A stretch of 54,365 nucleotides of DNA. Source: a virus. Below the pieces are notes generated by a model. That model was not told the origin of the DNA. It searched no databases and saw only the letters and a list, made by a program, of their open reading frames with translations. This document shows, one piece after another, positions 1-7,427 of this stretch. The stretch is from positions 1 through 54,365 of the IMG/VR virus record IMGVR_UViG_3300021226_000131; one strand, 5' to 3'. Positions within the stretch are counted from its first letter, which is position 1. Each line of letters opens with the position of its first letter. The position numbers and the translations under genes are program-made.

Positions 1-121
1 CTTGTTTGCGTTCGTTTTCAGTCGGAACAAATGCTTTTCTTCCTGCGTTTTCTCGCGCTCCGCCGTTTTCCTTAATGCTTTTTCGCTTAAGACTTGATTT
101 TTCAACTTTCTGTGTTGACAT
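1..121 (-). CDS. terS: Terminase small subunit, N-terminal part (cut by window end)
   Basis: This frame begins with ATG at 121-119, about 7 bases after a strong GGAGG Shine-Dalgarno, and overlaps the end of the methyltransferase gene. It reads MSTQKVEKSS and continues to ...GRKAFVPTENERKQ before leaving the window at position 1. A basic N-terminus followed by G-R-x-A-F-x-P-T-x-x-x-R-x-Q is what I know from small terminases of this type. The remaining part is the minus-strand frame entering at 54365: the leftover G of position 1 plus GA of 54365-54364 gives one in-frame codon. About 8 residues usual in the family are missing at the junction, so a few bases may be absent from the assembly. TerS recognises phage DNA and loads TerL for packaging. 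Confidence 0.75.
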   Translation of the reverse strand, partial: MSTQKVEKSSLKRKSIKENGGARENAGRKAFVPTENERKQ

Positions 122-1412
122 TTTTCACCTCCGCAAACGTTTTTCCAGAGGCTTCATGGACAGCCTCTTTGCCCGTAAATTCCTGCCAGCGCGTGACGAT
201 CACGTCGCAGTATTTTGGGTCCAACTCCATGAGCCGTGCAACCCGGCCGTTTTTCTCGGCTGCGATCAGGGTGGTGCCCGAGCCGCCGAAGCTGTCGAGC
301 ACGATGTCGCCGCCCTTGGTGTTGTTGAGAAGCTGGTACTCGAACAGGGCCACGGGCTTCATGGTTGGGTGTTCGCCGTTGCGGCTGGGCTTGTCGAACT
401 CAAGGATGGTGGTCTGCTTGCGGTCGGATGCCCACAGGTGGCCAGCGCCTTCCTTCCAGCCGTACAGGCAAGGCTCGTGCTGCCAGTGGTAGTCCTGGCG
501 GCCCATAACAAGCGACGATTTCTTCCAGATCAGGCACTGGCGCACGGCCCAGCCCGCGTCCTTGGCCGCGCCTCGGAAGTTGTAGCCCTCGCTGTCGGCG
601 TGCCAGATGTAAAACACGGCGCCCGGCTTCATGACGGCGTCGGCAGCGGTGTAAGCGTCGCGCAGGAACTGCCGGAACTGATCGTCGCCCATCTCGTCGT
701 TTTGAATCGTCAGGGCGTCTTTGGTTTTGCCCTCGTAGGCCACGTTGTAAGGCGGGTCGGTGAGCCACATGTCCACCGGTTGGCCGTCGCACAGGCGCTC
801 CAAGTCTGCGATGCTGGTGCTGTCGCCGCAAAGCAGGCGGTGCTTGCCCATGACCCAAACGTCGCCCTGGACGGTCACGGGGTCGACCGGAACGGGTGGT
901 GCATCGTCCGGGTCGGTCAGGCCCTCGGGCAGCTCCTCGGGCATCAGCGCGTCGATCTCGTCCTGGCTGAAACCGGTGAGCTCAACGTCGAAGCCCATCT
1001 CCATGAGATCCTTGAACTCCAGCGCCAGCATTTCGTTGTCCCACCCGGCGTTCAAGGCGAGGCGGTTGTCGGCCACGATGTAGGCGCGTTTCTTGGCCTC
1101 GGACCAGCCCTTGGCCACCATGACCGGGACCTGGGTCATTTTGAGGCGCTGTGCGGCCAACGTGCGGCCGTGTCCGGCAATGATGCCGCCTTGCTCGTCG
1201 ACCAGGATCGGCGTGGTCCATCCCCACTCTTTGATCGAGGCCACCAGCTGCCCGATCTGCTCATCGGAGTGGGTGCGGCTATTGCGTGCGTAGGGGATCA
1301 GTTTTTCGATCGGCCAGTGCTCGATTTTGTCGGCAGGATTTCCGGTGAGGATTTCGCCGGTAATTTGTGGGGCTTGATTTTCCCCGGTTTTTTCAGTCTG
1401 CTGTTTTTTCAT
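102..1412 (-). CDS. ParB-domain DNA methyltransferase (N6-adenine/N4-cytosine type)
   Basis: A 436-residue protein. The N-terminal third (about 32-125) is a ParB/sulfiredoxin-like domain with I-I-A-G-H-G-R-T (77-84). The C-terminal part is an amino-methyltransferase with catalytic TDPPYN (218-223) and an AdoMet-binding D-x-F-G-G-S-G-T-T (373-381); DPPY before FGGSGTT fits the beta class. ATG at 1412 is chosen over a TTG four codons upstream because a GGAG lies 8 bases before it. No restriction endonuclease is adjacent, so it looks like an orphan phage methyltransferase that protects or marks phage DNA; the target sequence cannot be read from the protein. The ParB domain here is a known fusion partner of methyltransferases, not evidence of partitioning. 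It overlaps the start of the small terminase. Confidence 0.93.
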   Translation of the reverse strand: MKKQQTEKTGENQAPQITGEILTGNPADKIEHWPIEKLIPYARNSRTHSDEQIGQLVASIKEWGWTTPILVDEQGGIIAGHGRTLAAQRLKMTQVPVMVAKGWSEAKKRAYIVADNRLALNAGWDNEMLALEFKDLMEMGFDVELTGFSQDEIDALMPEELPEGLTDPDDAPPVPVDPVTVQGDVWVMGKHRLLCGDSTSIADLERLCDGQPVDMWLTDPPYNVAYEGKTKDALTIQNDEMGDDQFRQFLRDAYTAADAVMKPGAVFYIWHADSEGYNFRGAAKDAGWAVRQCLIWKKSSLVMGRQDYHWQHEPCLYGWKEGAGHLWASDRKQTTILEFDKPSRNGEHPTMKPVALFEYQLLNNTKGGDIVLDSFGGSGTTLIAAEKNGRVARLMELDPKYCDVIVTRWQEFTGKEAVHEASGKTFAEVKNVNTES

Positions 1413-1424
1413 GCAGGGCTCCAA

Positions 1425-1686
1425 GTGGTGGGTTGTGAATTATGCAACGGTTTGCCGGGGTTGTGGCTCCGCACAGGATCGCACCGGATTGCACGGGAAA
1501 AATCCCACTCCGCTTGTATTCTTTCTTGCGTGTGTGCGTGTGTGTGCATATGCATAAGGGTATGTTTTATCCTGTGCGATCTTGTGCGGGGGTTAAAAAA
1601 CACAATTAAATCAAAGGGTTAGGTTGTTTTTTGCATCTTGTGCAATCTTGTGCGGCACAGGATGCATCTTGTGCCAAATGCAAAAA
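1425..1686. other. Non-coding gap between methyltransferase and primase genes
   Basis: 262 bases without a supported gene. It holds most of the iteron copies, the 30-nt alternating pyrimidine-purine run at 1527-1556 and the AT-rich stretch at 1592-1634 (with runs of A and T). No clear promoter or terminator was seen. Confidence 0.6.
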
Positions 1687-1803
1687 TCAGAATGGTTCCG
1701 AGTCGCTCTCCCAGTCGTGACGCAGCCGAATTCCGATGCAAAGGTTCAATCTTGTGCGAGATGCGCCATCCGCACAGGATGGATCTGCGGGTGATCCTGT
1801 GCG
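1471..1803. repeat. Iteron-like array, candidate replication origin
   Basis: About eleven degenerate copies of the 10-mer ATC(C/T)TGTGCG lie in both orientations in 330 bp. Reverse-type copies sit at 1471, 1481, 1491 (tandem, increasingly degenerate), 1655 and 1771; forward copies at 1569, 1579, 1635, 1645, 1666, 1749 and 1794. Several are in direct 10-bp phase. An AT-rich stretch (1592-1634) lies between two groups, and a perfectly alternating pyrimidine-purine run spans 1527-1556. The array starts in the gap downstream of the primase-helicase gene and extends into its 3' end. P4-type primase-helicases are known to bind short iterons at their own origin, so this is the best origin candidate. 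Confidence 0.65.
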
Positions 1804-4338
1804 GGAGGCCATCGGTTGGCTGCGTTTGATGCTCGGGAAAGCAGCCGAAAGCTGCCGTCCAAACGACACTTTTGTGCCTGCGTGATCGCGGCCCTGGGCC
1901 TCGCACCACTTCTTCCAGGCCTTGAAAAGCTCGTCGCGGTCGACCTGGGCGTGCTCGCTGACCACGCAAAGTTCGTCCACAAAAGCCCGGATCGGGCTGG
2001 TCTGATCGACCAAGTCGGAGGCCAGCTCGTCGGCTGATTTGGGGCGCTGGAAGTACCCGCGTTGGTTCAAGCGAAGCAGGCCGTCCAAGGCCCACAGGAC
2101 GATGCCAGGCAGCTCCTTAAGCAGTCGGTCGGTCAGGCCATGGTCCTCGCGGCCCAGGAAGCTCGTGTTGAACTTGAAGGGCAAAAACCGGTTGGCCAGG
2201 GCGGCCGAGGCGTCCGAGAAGGCGGGAAGCTCGTTGGAGGCCAGCACGAAGCGAATGGCCATCTTGCCGGACCAGGCGGTCATGTTCTTGCGGTCGATCG
2301 TGATCGTGTCCTCGCCCGAAATCCGCAGCAAGTTTTCCACGATCGGCTGCTGATCGGCCCGGCCGGACAGGCGCGCGTCCGAGATCATGGCCAGGCGCTT
2401 GCCGATCAGGGGCTGCAGGCCGAACTGCGTGCCCAGGGACGCCAGGCTTGGGCTTACCCGGTTGGCGTACCCCACCAGGGCCTCGAGGATGCGCAGGATC
2501 GTGCCCTTGCCGCAGCGCGGGGGGCCGATGAGCATGAACATCTTTTGTTGGCTGGTGTCGTCGGTCAGCAGGTAGCCGAACACCTCGGCCAGGGTGTCGA
2601 TCGACTCGGGGTCGTCGGGCCAGAGGCTGTGCAGGAATTTCAGCCACTCGGTGGGCTCACTGGCGCTGGGGTTGTAGTCAAACGCCAGGGACGAGACGCA
2701 AAACAGGCGGTCCGTCGAGGGCATGATGGTTCGCGTGGGGTGGTGCAGAAACCCGTTTTTAAAGGCCACGATCTCGTGGGCGGGAAAGTCGCCTGGTTTC
2801 GGGTCGATCCAGACCTGGGGCTCAGGCAGGTCGGCGTAGCAGACCGCGCGCAGGGCGTGGGCCACATCGTTGACCGTGCTGGTCTTGGGGTTGAAGGCCA
2901 CCGTTTCGCTGTCGCCCGTTTTGGGGTTGACCTTGAGGGTCATGCACCCGGCCATGAAGTGGTAGAGGCGCTGGTCGATGTAGACCCGGTCCCGGGTGAC
3001 GTAGCGGGTGGTGTCCCAGCTGTAGAACTCGCCGCGCCAGTGCAGGATACGCCCAGCCTCGGGCAGGGTGTCATGGAACAGGGTGGCGGTTTTCATCGGC
3101 GAGGATGAAAAAATCATTGGGGCATCGTGGCTGTCCGGTGGAATGTCGTCCGGGCCGTCGTCGGGCGGGGGTGGGTGGTCAGCGCCGCCAGAGGAGTACT
3201 CCGGGGGGTGGGCAAAAGGGTGGGCCGATTCTGCAAAGCGTTCTGCAGATTCTGCGGAATGGTTCTGCAAAGGCACATCATCCCAAGGCGCACCTTCGGG
3301 CCCGTCGTCACCAGGTGGCAGGGTCTCGGGCTCATCCGGTGAGCCTGCCTTCATGATACCGTCCTCGACTGCAATGAGGCCCTCGGCCAGGTGCAGGTCG
3401 TTGAAGTCGGTACCGGTGCCCCGGTCCACAGACCACAAGGGGATGGCCACCAGGGCGTTGATTTCTCGCGCAGCCTTGCGGGCATCGGTGATGCCCGGAT
3501 TGCCCTTGGTCTGGAAGTCATCGTCGGCCGCGATCACGATTCGGGCGTCGGGAAGGGCTGCGCGGATTTTTCGGGCGACCGGCGCCAGGTTGCCGGAGTT
3601 AAAGGCGACCACCACGCAGTGCCCGGTGGCCATGCGGATGGAGCAGCAGGTGGCCCAGCCCTCGGCGATGATGACCGTACCCTGCTTGTCGGGCTTGCCC
3701 AGGACGGTGTAGGCGCCGCCGGACGGGGTGCCTTTCAAAAACAGCTTTGTGCCGTCGGACTTGATGCGCTGCAGGCCGACCAAGGCGCCGGGGCCGTGGC
3801 GCATGGGGATGAGCAGCTCGTCGGCCAGCTGGCGGGCGCCCTCGGGCTCGATCAGCTTGCGTTGAGCGTAGGGGTGAACGGTTGGGGTGCTGGCCCGGGC
3901 CCACATCTCGGCGGCGCGTTGGGCGGCCAGCTCGCGCTCGATGCGCGCTGCGGTTTCCTCTTCGGCCATCCGGGCCTCGCGCTCAGCGATGCGGCGGGCA
4001 CGTTCTTCGGGGTCGACCGGCTTACGGTCCTGGGCTGTGGATTTGTAGCCGCCCTCTTTGGCCAAGGCGATCAGGGTGCCGATCGTGGCGCGGTTTGTGC
4101 CGCCGCCGGGCTTGCACGATTTCCAGACGTCGCGCGCGTCGCGGGGGTTGTAGTTCGAGCCCTGCTGGCTCCAGGCGTCCCAAGCATCAAAGGCTGGCTC
4201 GCCGAATTCTTCTTTGAGGATGAAGGCCATCTTCACCCAGGTTTCGCGGTCATCAACACCGCGAACGAATGAGAGCATGCGCTCTGCTGTCTCAAGGGAA
4301 ATGGGATCCCTTTGCCCTGTCGGTTTTTTTGTTGTCAT
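1687..4338 (-). CDS. P4-type primase-helicase (PriCT/Toprim/D5-like ATPase)
   Basis: An 883-residue replication protein. Residues about 15-98 form a PriCT-2-like domain (W-V-K-M-A near 34-38). Residues about 160-300 form a Toprim primase domain with EGWAT (226-230) and an acidic cluster ADDD (271-274). A Pro/Asp/Ser-rich linker spans about 335-410. The C-terminal superfamily 3 helicase has Walker A GPPRCGKGT (605-613) and a sensor-like VLASNELP (698-705). This order is the phage P4 alpha / D5 family: primer synthesis and DNA unwinding in one polypeptide, usually paired with an iteron origin, and such repeats overlap this gene's 3' end. The last 40 or so residues are encoded in the repeat region and look like poorly conserved tail. 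ATG at 4338 is the only good start. Confidence 0.93.
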   Translation of the reverse strand: MTTKKPTGQRDPISLETAERMLSFVRGVDDRETWVKMAFILKEEFGEPAFDAWDAWSQQGSNYNPRDARDVWKSCKPGGGTNRATIGTLIALAKEGGYKSTAQDRKPVDPEERARRIAEREARMAEEETAARIERELAAQRAAEMWARASTPTVHPYAQRKLIEPEGARQLADELLIPMRHGPGALVGLQRIKSDGTKLFLKGTPSGGAYTVLGKPDKQGTVIIAEGWATCCSIRMATGHCVVVAFNSGNLAPVARKIRAALPDARIVIAADDDFQTKGNPGITDARKAAREINALVAIPLWSVDRGTGTDFNDLHLAEGLIAVEDGIMKAGSPDEPETLPPGDDGPEGAPWDDVPLQNHSAESAERFAESAHPFAHPPEYSSGGADHPPPPDDGPDDIPPDSHDAPMIFSSSPMKTATLFHDTLPEAGRILHWRGEFYSWDTTRYVTRDRVYIDQRLYHFMAGCMTLKVNPKTGDSETVAFNPKTSTVNDVAHALRAVCYADLPEPQVWIDPKPGDFPAHEIVAFKNGFLHHPTRTIMPSTDRLFCVSSLAFDYNPSASEPTEWLKFLHSLWPDDPESIDTLAEVFGYLLTDDTSQQKMFMLIGPPRCGKGTILRILEALVGYANRVSPSLASLGTQFGLQPLIGKRLAMISDARLSGRADQQPIVENLLRISGEDTITIDRKNMTAWSGKMAIRFVLASNELPAFSDASAALANRFLPFKFNTSFLGREDHGLTDRLLKELPGIVLWALDGLLRLNQRGYFQRPKSADELASDLVDQTSPIRAFVDELCVVSEHAQVDRDELFKAWKKWCEAQGRDHAGTKVSFGRQLSAAFPSIKRSQPMASRTGSPADPSCADGASRTRLNLCIGIRLRHDWESDSEPF

Positions 4339-4657
4339 ACCTGGCGTCTGTTGGCTGGCGAGTAAAAGGTGGGGCAGCCCTCGCCAGGGTCAGGCTTTGT
4401 CCCGCGTGGATCAGACGCGGTAAGCCCCGTGGACAGTATAAAGGTGTGTGGGCGGAAAAACGCAACAGATGCGCAAATAAATGTGCGGAAAACCCGTACA
4501 GGCGTGGTAGGATTACGCCCGACACGCTGCCGGAATGGAGTTCAAGAAACTCGGCGAAAACAGGTCGGTGGCGTGTCAAACTGTCGCGGGCGGTGCTGGG
4601 CACCGGCAGGTCTCATAAGCCTGATCGCGCATGGTTCGATTCCATGGCCCGCAACCA
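4339..4657. other. Intergenic region upstream of primase, with tRNA and inverted repeat
   Basis: 319 bases without a protein gene. It holds the tRNA (4585-4657) and a 7-bp perfect inverted repeat GACACGC (4521-4527) / GCGTGTC (4571-4577) with a smaller GAGTT/AACTC hairpin (4538-4552) inside. On the minus strand, TATACT at 4440-4435 could be the -10 of a primase promoter, but only a poor -35 (TTGCGT, 19 bases away) is visible. Confidence 0.5.
4585..4657 (+). tRNA. tRNA-Met(CAT), initiator-like, short D arm
   Basis: A cloverleaf can be drawn. The acceptor 5' strand CGCGGGC (4585-4591) pairs with GCCCGCA (4647-4653), leaving a first-pair C x A mismatch, the hallmark of bacterial initiator tRNA. 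The anticodon arm is CAGGT-CTCATAA-GCCTG with anticodon CAT (4614-4616), and its loop is identical to that of bacterial tRNA-fMet. The T arm is CATGG-TTCGATT-CCATG (4630-4646). Discriminator A4654 is followed by an encoded CCA (4655-4657). The D region is only 15 bases (4592-4606) and folds as GGTGC-TGG-GCACC, a 3-nt loop, so the molecule is 73 nt instead of about 77. The three G:C pairs typical of initiator anticodon stems are incomplete. It lies opposite to the flanking minus-strand genes. Confidence 0.72.
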
Positions 4658-4969
4658 TCATTCCGCCAGCACCCGCCTGGCGTCCTCCACCGACCGCACG
4701 ATCCCGGCCAAGGCGCCGCGCTTTTTCATGGCGGCGATGAATGCCAGCTGCTCTTTGGTGGCCCGGCCGGTGGCGGTCTTCACCTCCAGGTAGAAAGCAT
4801 GGCAATCAGCCTGGCGGTGGCCAAACAGGTCCGAAAAACCGACGGGCAGGCCCGAGCGCACCGGCCGTCCGTCCTTGGTGAAGAACAAGCCCACGTTGGC
4901 CCGGGCCACGAAGTGCCCGTCCTCCGAGAGAGCGACCATGATCTGGCGCATCAAATCGGATTCGGTCAT
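4658..4969 (-). CDS. VRR-NUC domain nuclease
   Basis: 103 residues, the size of stand-alone phage VRR-NUC proteins. The PD-(D/E)XK core is visible: G-F-S-D-L (catalytic D), A-F-Y-L-E-V-K-T (E and K), then the downstream R-A-T-K-E-Q-L-A-F-I helix typical of the family. Such nucleases process structured DNA, and in phages they sit with replication and recombination genes, as here beside a helicase and a primase. ATG at 4969 overlaps the stop of the upstream zinc-binding gene (ATGA), so it is preferred over an in-frame codon at 4987. Confidence 0.9.
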   Translation of the reverse strand: MTESDLMRQIMVALSEDGHFVARANVGLFFTKDGRPVRSGLPVGFSDLFGHRQADCHAFYLEVKTATGRATKEQLAFIAAMKKRGALAGIVRSVEDARRVLAE

Positions 4970-5241
4970 CGCCTGCCGTGCTCCCACACACGCCGCACCA
5001 AGGCCTCGAGCTCTAGGCAGGCCTTCTCGCCGCGCACCTGCAGGATCCCGCGCTTGACGATCTTGCCGCCTTCCTCCCGGCCGCGCAGGTACTCGCGGCG
5101 CAGGACTTTGTCGGGGATGGCCAAGATGTGGCGGGCTTCACATTCCTGACGCCAAGCCTTGCACCAAGTGCACACGGTGGTGCCGTCGATCAGTTTGGTC
5201 ACCTGGTCAGTCTCCAGGCGGTTGCATCCGGCGCAGCTCAT
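4966..5241 (-). CDS. Small zinc-ribbon protein, function unknown
   Basis: 91 residues starting MSCAGC. Two Cys pairs (C-A-G-C near 3-6 and C-T-W-C near 24-27) form a probable zinc ribbon; the rest is a charged helical region rich in Arg and Glu. It overlaps the helicase stop by ATGA and the VRR-NUC start by ATGA, so the three are translated together and may cooperate in replication or DNA processing. The role is inferred only from context. Confidence 0.8.
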   Translation of the reverse strand: MSCAGCNRLETDQVTKLIDGTTVCTWCKAWRQECEARHILAIPDKVLRREYLRGREEGGKIVKRGILQVRGEKACLELEALVRRVWEHGRR

Positions 5242-6656
5242 CGTCGTTGTGCCTCCTTGGCGTGGCGGGCGCGGAGAACATGGCGAGCCCAAAGTTCAGG
5301 CCTCTTCATGCCGCGTTGTCGGCCAATTTTTATGAGGTCCTCCAGCGTCTGCGACCTACCCTGCTCCATCTTGCGGGCCTTGATCGCTTGAGCCTTGGCG
5401 GCGTCGGTGATCTCCTGAAGCTCCCCATCCACCTCCTCGATCTCGCGCCCAACCGGCTCGAAGTGGTGGCCACAAGCGCAGTCGGTGACGATGCTGGGCA
5501 CGGTGGCAAAGCAGGCCGGGCAGGTCTTGACCGGCACTTCAGACTTCTTGGCGCCCTTGCGCTTTTCTACGGCGGCCAGGGTCCACTCGCGTTTGTCGGT
5601 CGGAAGCCCGTGGCGCTTCACGTTGCCAGCATGGTCGAGGATGATGCAGTCCTCCTTGCCTGGGTGCGTGCGCAGGCCACGGCCGACGGACTGCAAGTAC
5701 TTCACGACCGACTGCGTGGGCGCGAGTTGGATGATGCAGCCAATCGACGGGGCGTCCACACCAGCCACCCACAGTGCGCAATTGCACACAACGTCCAGGC
5801 TGCCATCGCGCAGGCCCTGCAGTGCGGCGTCGCGCTCGACGGTGTCCGAGTCACCGCTGATGGCCACGGCCCGGTACCCAGCCTGGCGAAACTGCTCGGC
5901 CACGTTGGTGGCGTGCTCGACAGTCACGCAAAACGCCACGGCCGGGCGACCGTGCGCCAGCTTGCGGTAGTGCGTGACAGCCGACCCGGTGATCACCGGC
6001 TTGTCCATCGCGGCGGCCAGCTCGCCCTGGTTGAAGTCGCCCGCAACGGTGTGCACACCGGACAGGTCCGGCTCGCTGGGGGCGTAGTAACGGATGGCGG
6101 CCAGCAGCTTCTCGTCGATCAGCTCCTGGGTACCGCAGGTGAGGATCAGAATGTCGGCCACCTCACCCATGCCCCGGCCGTCCAAGCGGCAAGGCGTGCC
6201 GGTCAGGTGCAGCAGGTGAGTGCCACCGGGCCGCTTGAACTTCGGGCCTGCGCCAGCCCACTGGAAGATGGTCTGGTAGGTGTTGGCCACGGCCAGATGC
6301 GCCTCGTCCACGATGATCAGGTCCGGCGGCTCGAACTGGTCCAAGCGGCGCACCAGAGTCTGCACCATGGCCACCTGAACCGGGTGGTGTCTGTTGCCAT
6401 CACGGCCAGCGGCGATCCAGCCGTGGTCAATGCCCGCATCGGTCAGGCGACTGCTTGTGTCGTTGAGGATTTCCTTGAGGTGCGCGATGAACCACACGCG
6501 ATTTCCTTTGGCCAGGGCGCTGTGGATCATGCAGATCGCGGTTGCACTCTTGCCAAAACCCGTGGGGGCTACCAGGATGGGCGCCTTGAAGCCGCGACGG
6601 TATGCGGCGCGCAGGTCGTCGATGGCTTTTGCTTGTCGGGGGCGAGGAATGATCAT
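5238..6656 (-). CDS. Superfamily 2 DEAD/DEAH-box helicase
   Basis: 472 residues. Motif I is APTGFGKSA (30-38), motif II DEAH (117-120), motif III-like TGTP (152-155) and motif VI QSVGRGLR (322-329), so both RecA-like lobes are present. After the helicase core a C-P-A-C ... C-A-C-G zinc ribbon (379-396) precedes a helical tail. This is the SSL2/RadD-like type frequent in phage replication modules, presumably for origin opening or recombination. ATG at 6656 overlaps the previous stop (ATGA) and fits the usual start (MIIPRPRQ); the 42 residues that could be added upstream look non-coding. Confidence 0.93.
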   Translation of the reverse strand: MIIPRPRQAKAIDDLRAAYRRGFKAPILVAPTGFGKSATAICMIHSALAKGNRVWFIAHLKEILNDTSSRLTDAGIDHGWIAAGRDGNRHHPVQVAMVQTLVRRLDQFEPPDLIIVDEAHLAVANTYQTIFQWAGAGPKFKRPGGTHLLHLTGTPCRLDGRGMGEVADILILTCGTQELIDEKLLAAIRYYAPSEPDLSGVHTVAGDFNQGELAAAMDKPVITGSAVTHYRKLAHGRPAVAFCVTVEHATNVAEQFRQAGYRAVAISGDSDTVERDAALQGLRDGSLDVVCNCALWVAGVDAPSIGCIIQLAPTQSVVKYLQSVGRGLRTHPGKEDCIILDHAGNVKRHGLPTDKREWTLAAVEKRKGAKKSEVPVKTCPACFATVPSIVTDCACGHHFEPVGREIEEVDGELQEITDAAKAQAIKARKMEQGRSQTLEDLIKIGRQRGMKRPELWARHVLRARHAKEAQRR

Positions 6657-6892
6657 CGCTTCCCCCGAATCGGAGCGCGCTCGACGAAGTAGCGGCCGGT
6701 GGCGTGATTGAATTTTCCAGTCAAGCCGCGCTGATTGAGCAGCTCCTGCAGCGTAGTGTTGTGCGGGATGTGCGCAAGCCACTCGCCACCAATCTCGTTT
6801 GGCTCGCCGGTTGACGCGATGCGGTTCAGGAAATCGATGATCTCCAGGTAAGCGTTCTTCTTGAGCGTTGCTTCGTATTCATCCCTGGTCAT
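6653..6892 (-). CDS. Hypothetical phage protein (79 aa)
   Basis: Not recognised. The start MTRDEYEA at 6892 overlaps the stop of the upstream gene by ATGA, and its own stop overlaps the helicase start in the same way. The sequence is polar, with an N-terminal amphipathic helix and a basic C-terminus (APIRGKR), no Cys and no membrane segment. Tight coupling to the helicase suggests an early replication accessory, but nothing in the sequence shows a function. Confidence 0.75.
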   Translation of the reverse strand: MTRDEYEATLKKNAYLEIIDFLNRIASTGEPNEIGGEWLAHIPHNTTLQELLNQRGLTGKFNHATGRYFVERAPIRGKR

Positions 6893-7209
6893 ATCAAGTC
6901 CCCCGGCCTGACCAGTGCTTTTGCCTTCCTGCGCCGCCAACCTGCATACTGCACCGCTTTCAGATCGGCCAACACCTCGCGGTGCACGATCTCGACGTTG
7001 TGCATCTGCATGTAGTTGTCGATCACGTTGAAGCGGTTTTTCTCAAACATGAATTTCGGCTTGCGATGCAGGCGCAGGCGAAAACGGTAGGTTGTTGCGC
7101 TGTGCGCGGAAAAGTCGTACCAGGCCCAAATCAGCACAAATCCGCCGGGCGTGAATCGAAAGTTCAGTCCAATATGGATGTGCTCGCCTTCGCGTGTGTA
7201 GTGGATCAT
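6889..7209 (-). CDS. Hypothetical phage protein (106 aa)
   Basis: Not recognised. The first half alternates hydrophobic and polar residues with many aromatics (F-V-L-I-W-A-W-Y), suggesting beta strands. The second half is basic (W-R-R-R-K-A-K) and could bind nucleic acid. The start at 7209 and the stop both overlap neighbours by ATGA, supporting a translated gene in the early minus-strand operon. Confidence 0.75.
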   Translation of the reverse strand: MIHYTREGEHIHIGLNFRFTPGGFVLIWAWYDFSAHSATTYRFRLRLHRKPKFMFEKNRFNVIDNYMQMHNVEIVHREVLADLKAVQYAGWRRRKAKALVRPGDLI

Positions 7210-7427
7210 GTGTTTTCCTTGATGGTCCCCGGATCAGTGGAATGACTGTTGTCGCCGGTTGCGCGCCGAAAACCCTCCTGGTACCCCTCGTAATGAGCCA
7301 CCCAGTCCCAGTTCAGTTGTTTTGGGTTACGTCGCTCCACCTCGCCGCGATTCATTGCTCTTGCATAAGCTTCACGACGATTGGTTGCATAACGGGCGGC
7401 TTTCATGTGCAGTTCTTCATCAGTCAT
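7206..7427 (-). CDS. Hypothetical phage protein (73 aa)
   Basis: Not recognised. Charged and helical at the N-terminus (MTDEELHMKAARYATNRREA), with W-D-W and Y-E-G-Y in the middle and a hydrophilic tail. ATG at 7427 is preferred because AGGAG lies 8 bases upstream; an ATG two codons earlier would sit too close to it. It overlaps the previous gene by a few bases and the next by ATGA. Confidence 0.7.
   Translation of the reverse strand: MTDEELHMKAARYATNRREAYARAMNRGEVERRNPKQLNWDWVAHYEGYQEGFRRATGDNSHSTDPGTIKENT

Noticed and set aside
115-120. TTGACA on the plus strand, a perfect -35 box
   Set aside because: It lies inside minus-strand coding sequence, has no -10 at a suitable distance and no rightward gene follows.
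102-1412. ParB domain as evidence for a plasmid partition system
   Set aside because: It is fused to a methyltransferase, a known combination, and no ParA or centromere-like site accompanies it.
6-1622. Long plus-strand open frame antisense to the methyltransferase
   Set aside because: Opposes a gene with complete catalytic motifs, reads as low-complexity Val/Ala/Gly/His sequence and has no recognisable domain; such mirror frames are expected in GC-rich DNA.
4521-4577. Second tRNA using the GACACGC/GCGTGTC stem as acceptor
   Set aside because: Only 43 nt lie inside, no T arm or 7-nt anticodon loop with a paired 5-bp stem can be drawn; kept only as an inverted repeat.
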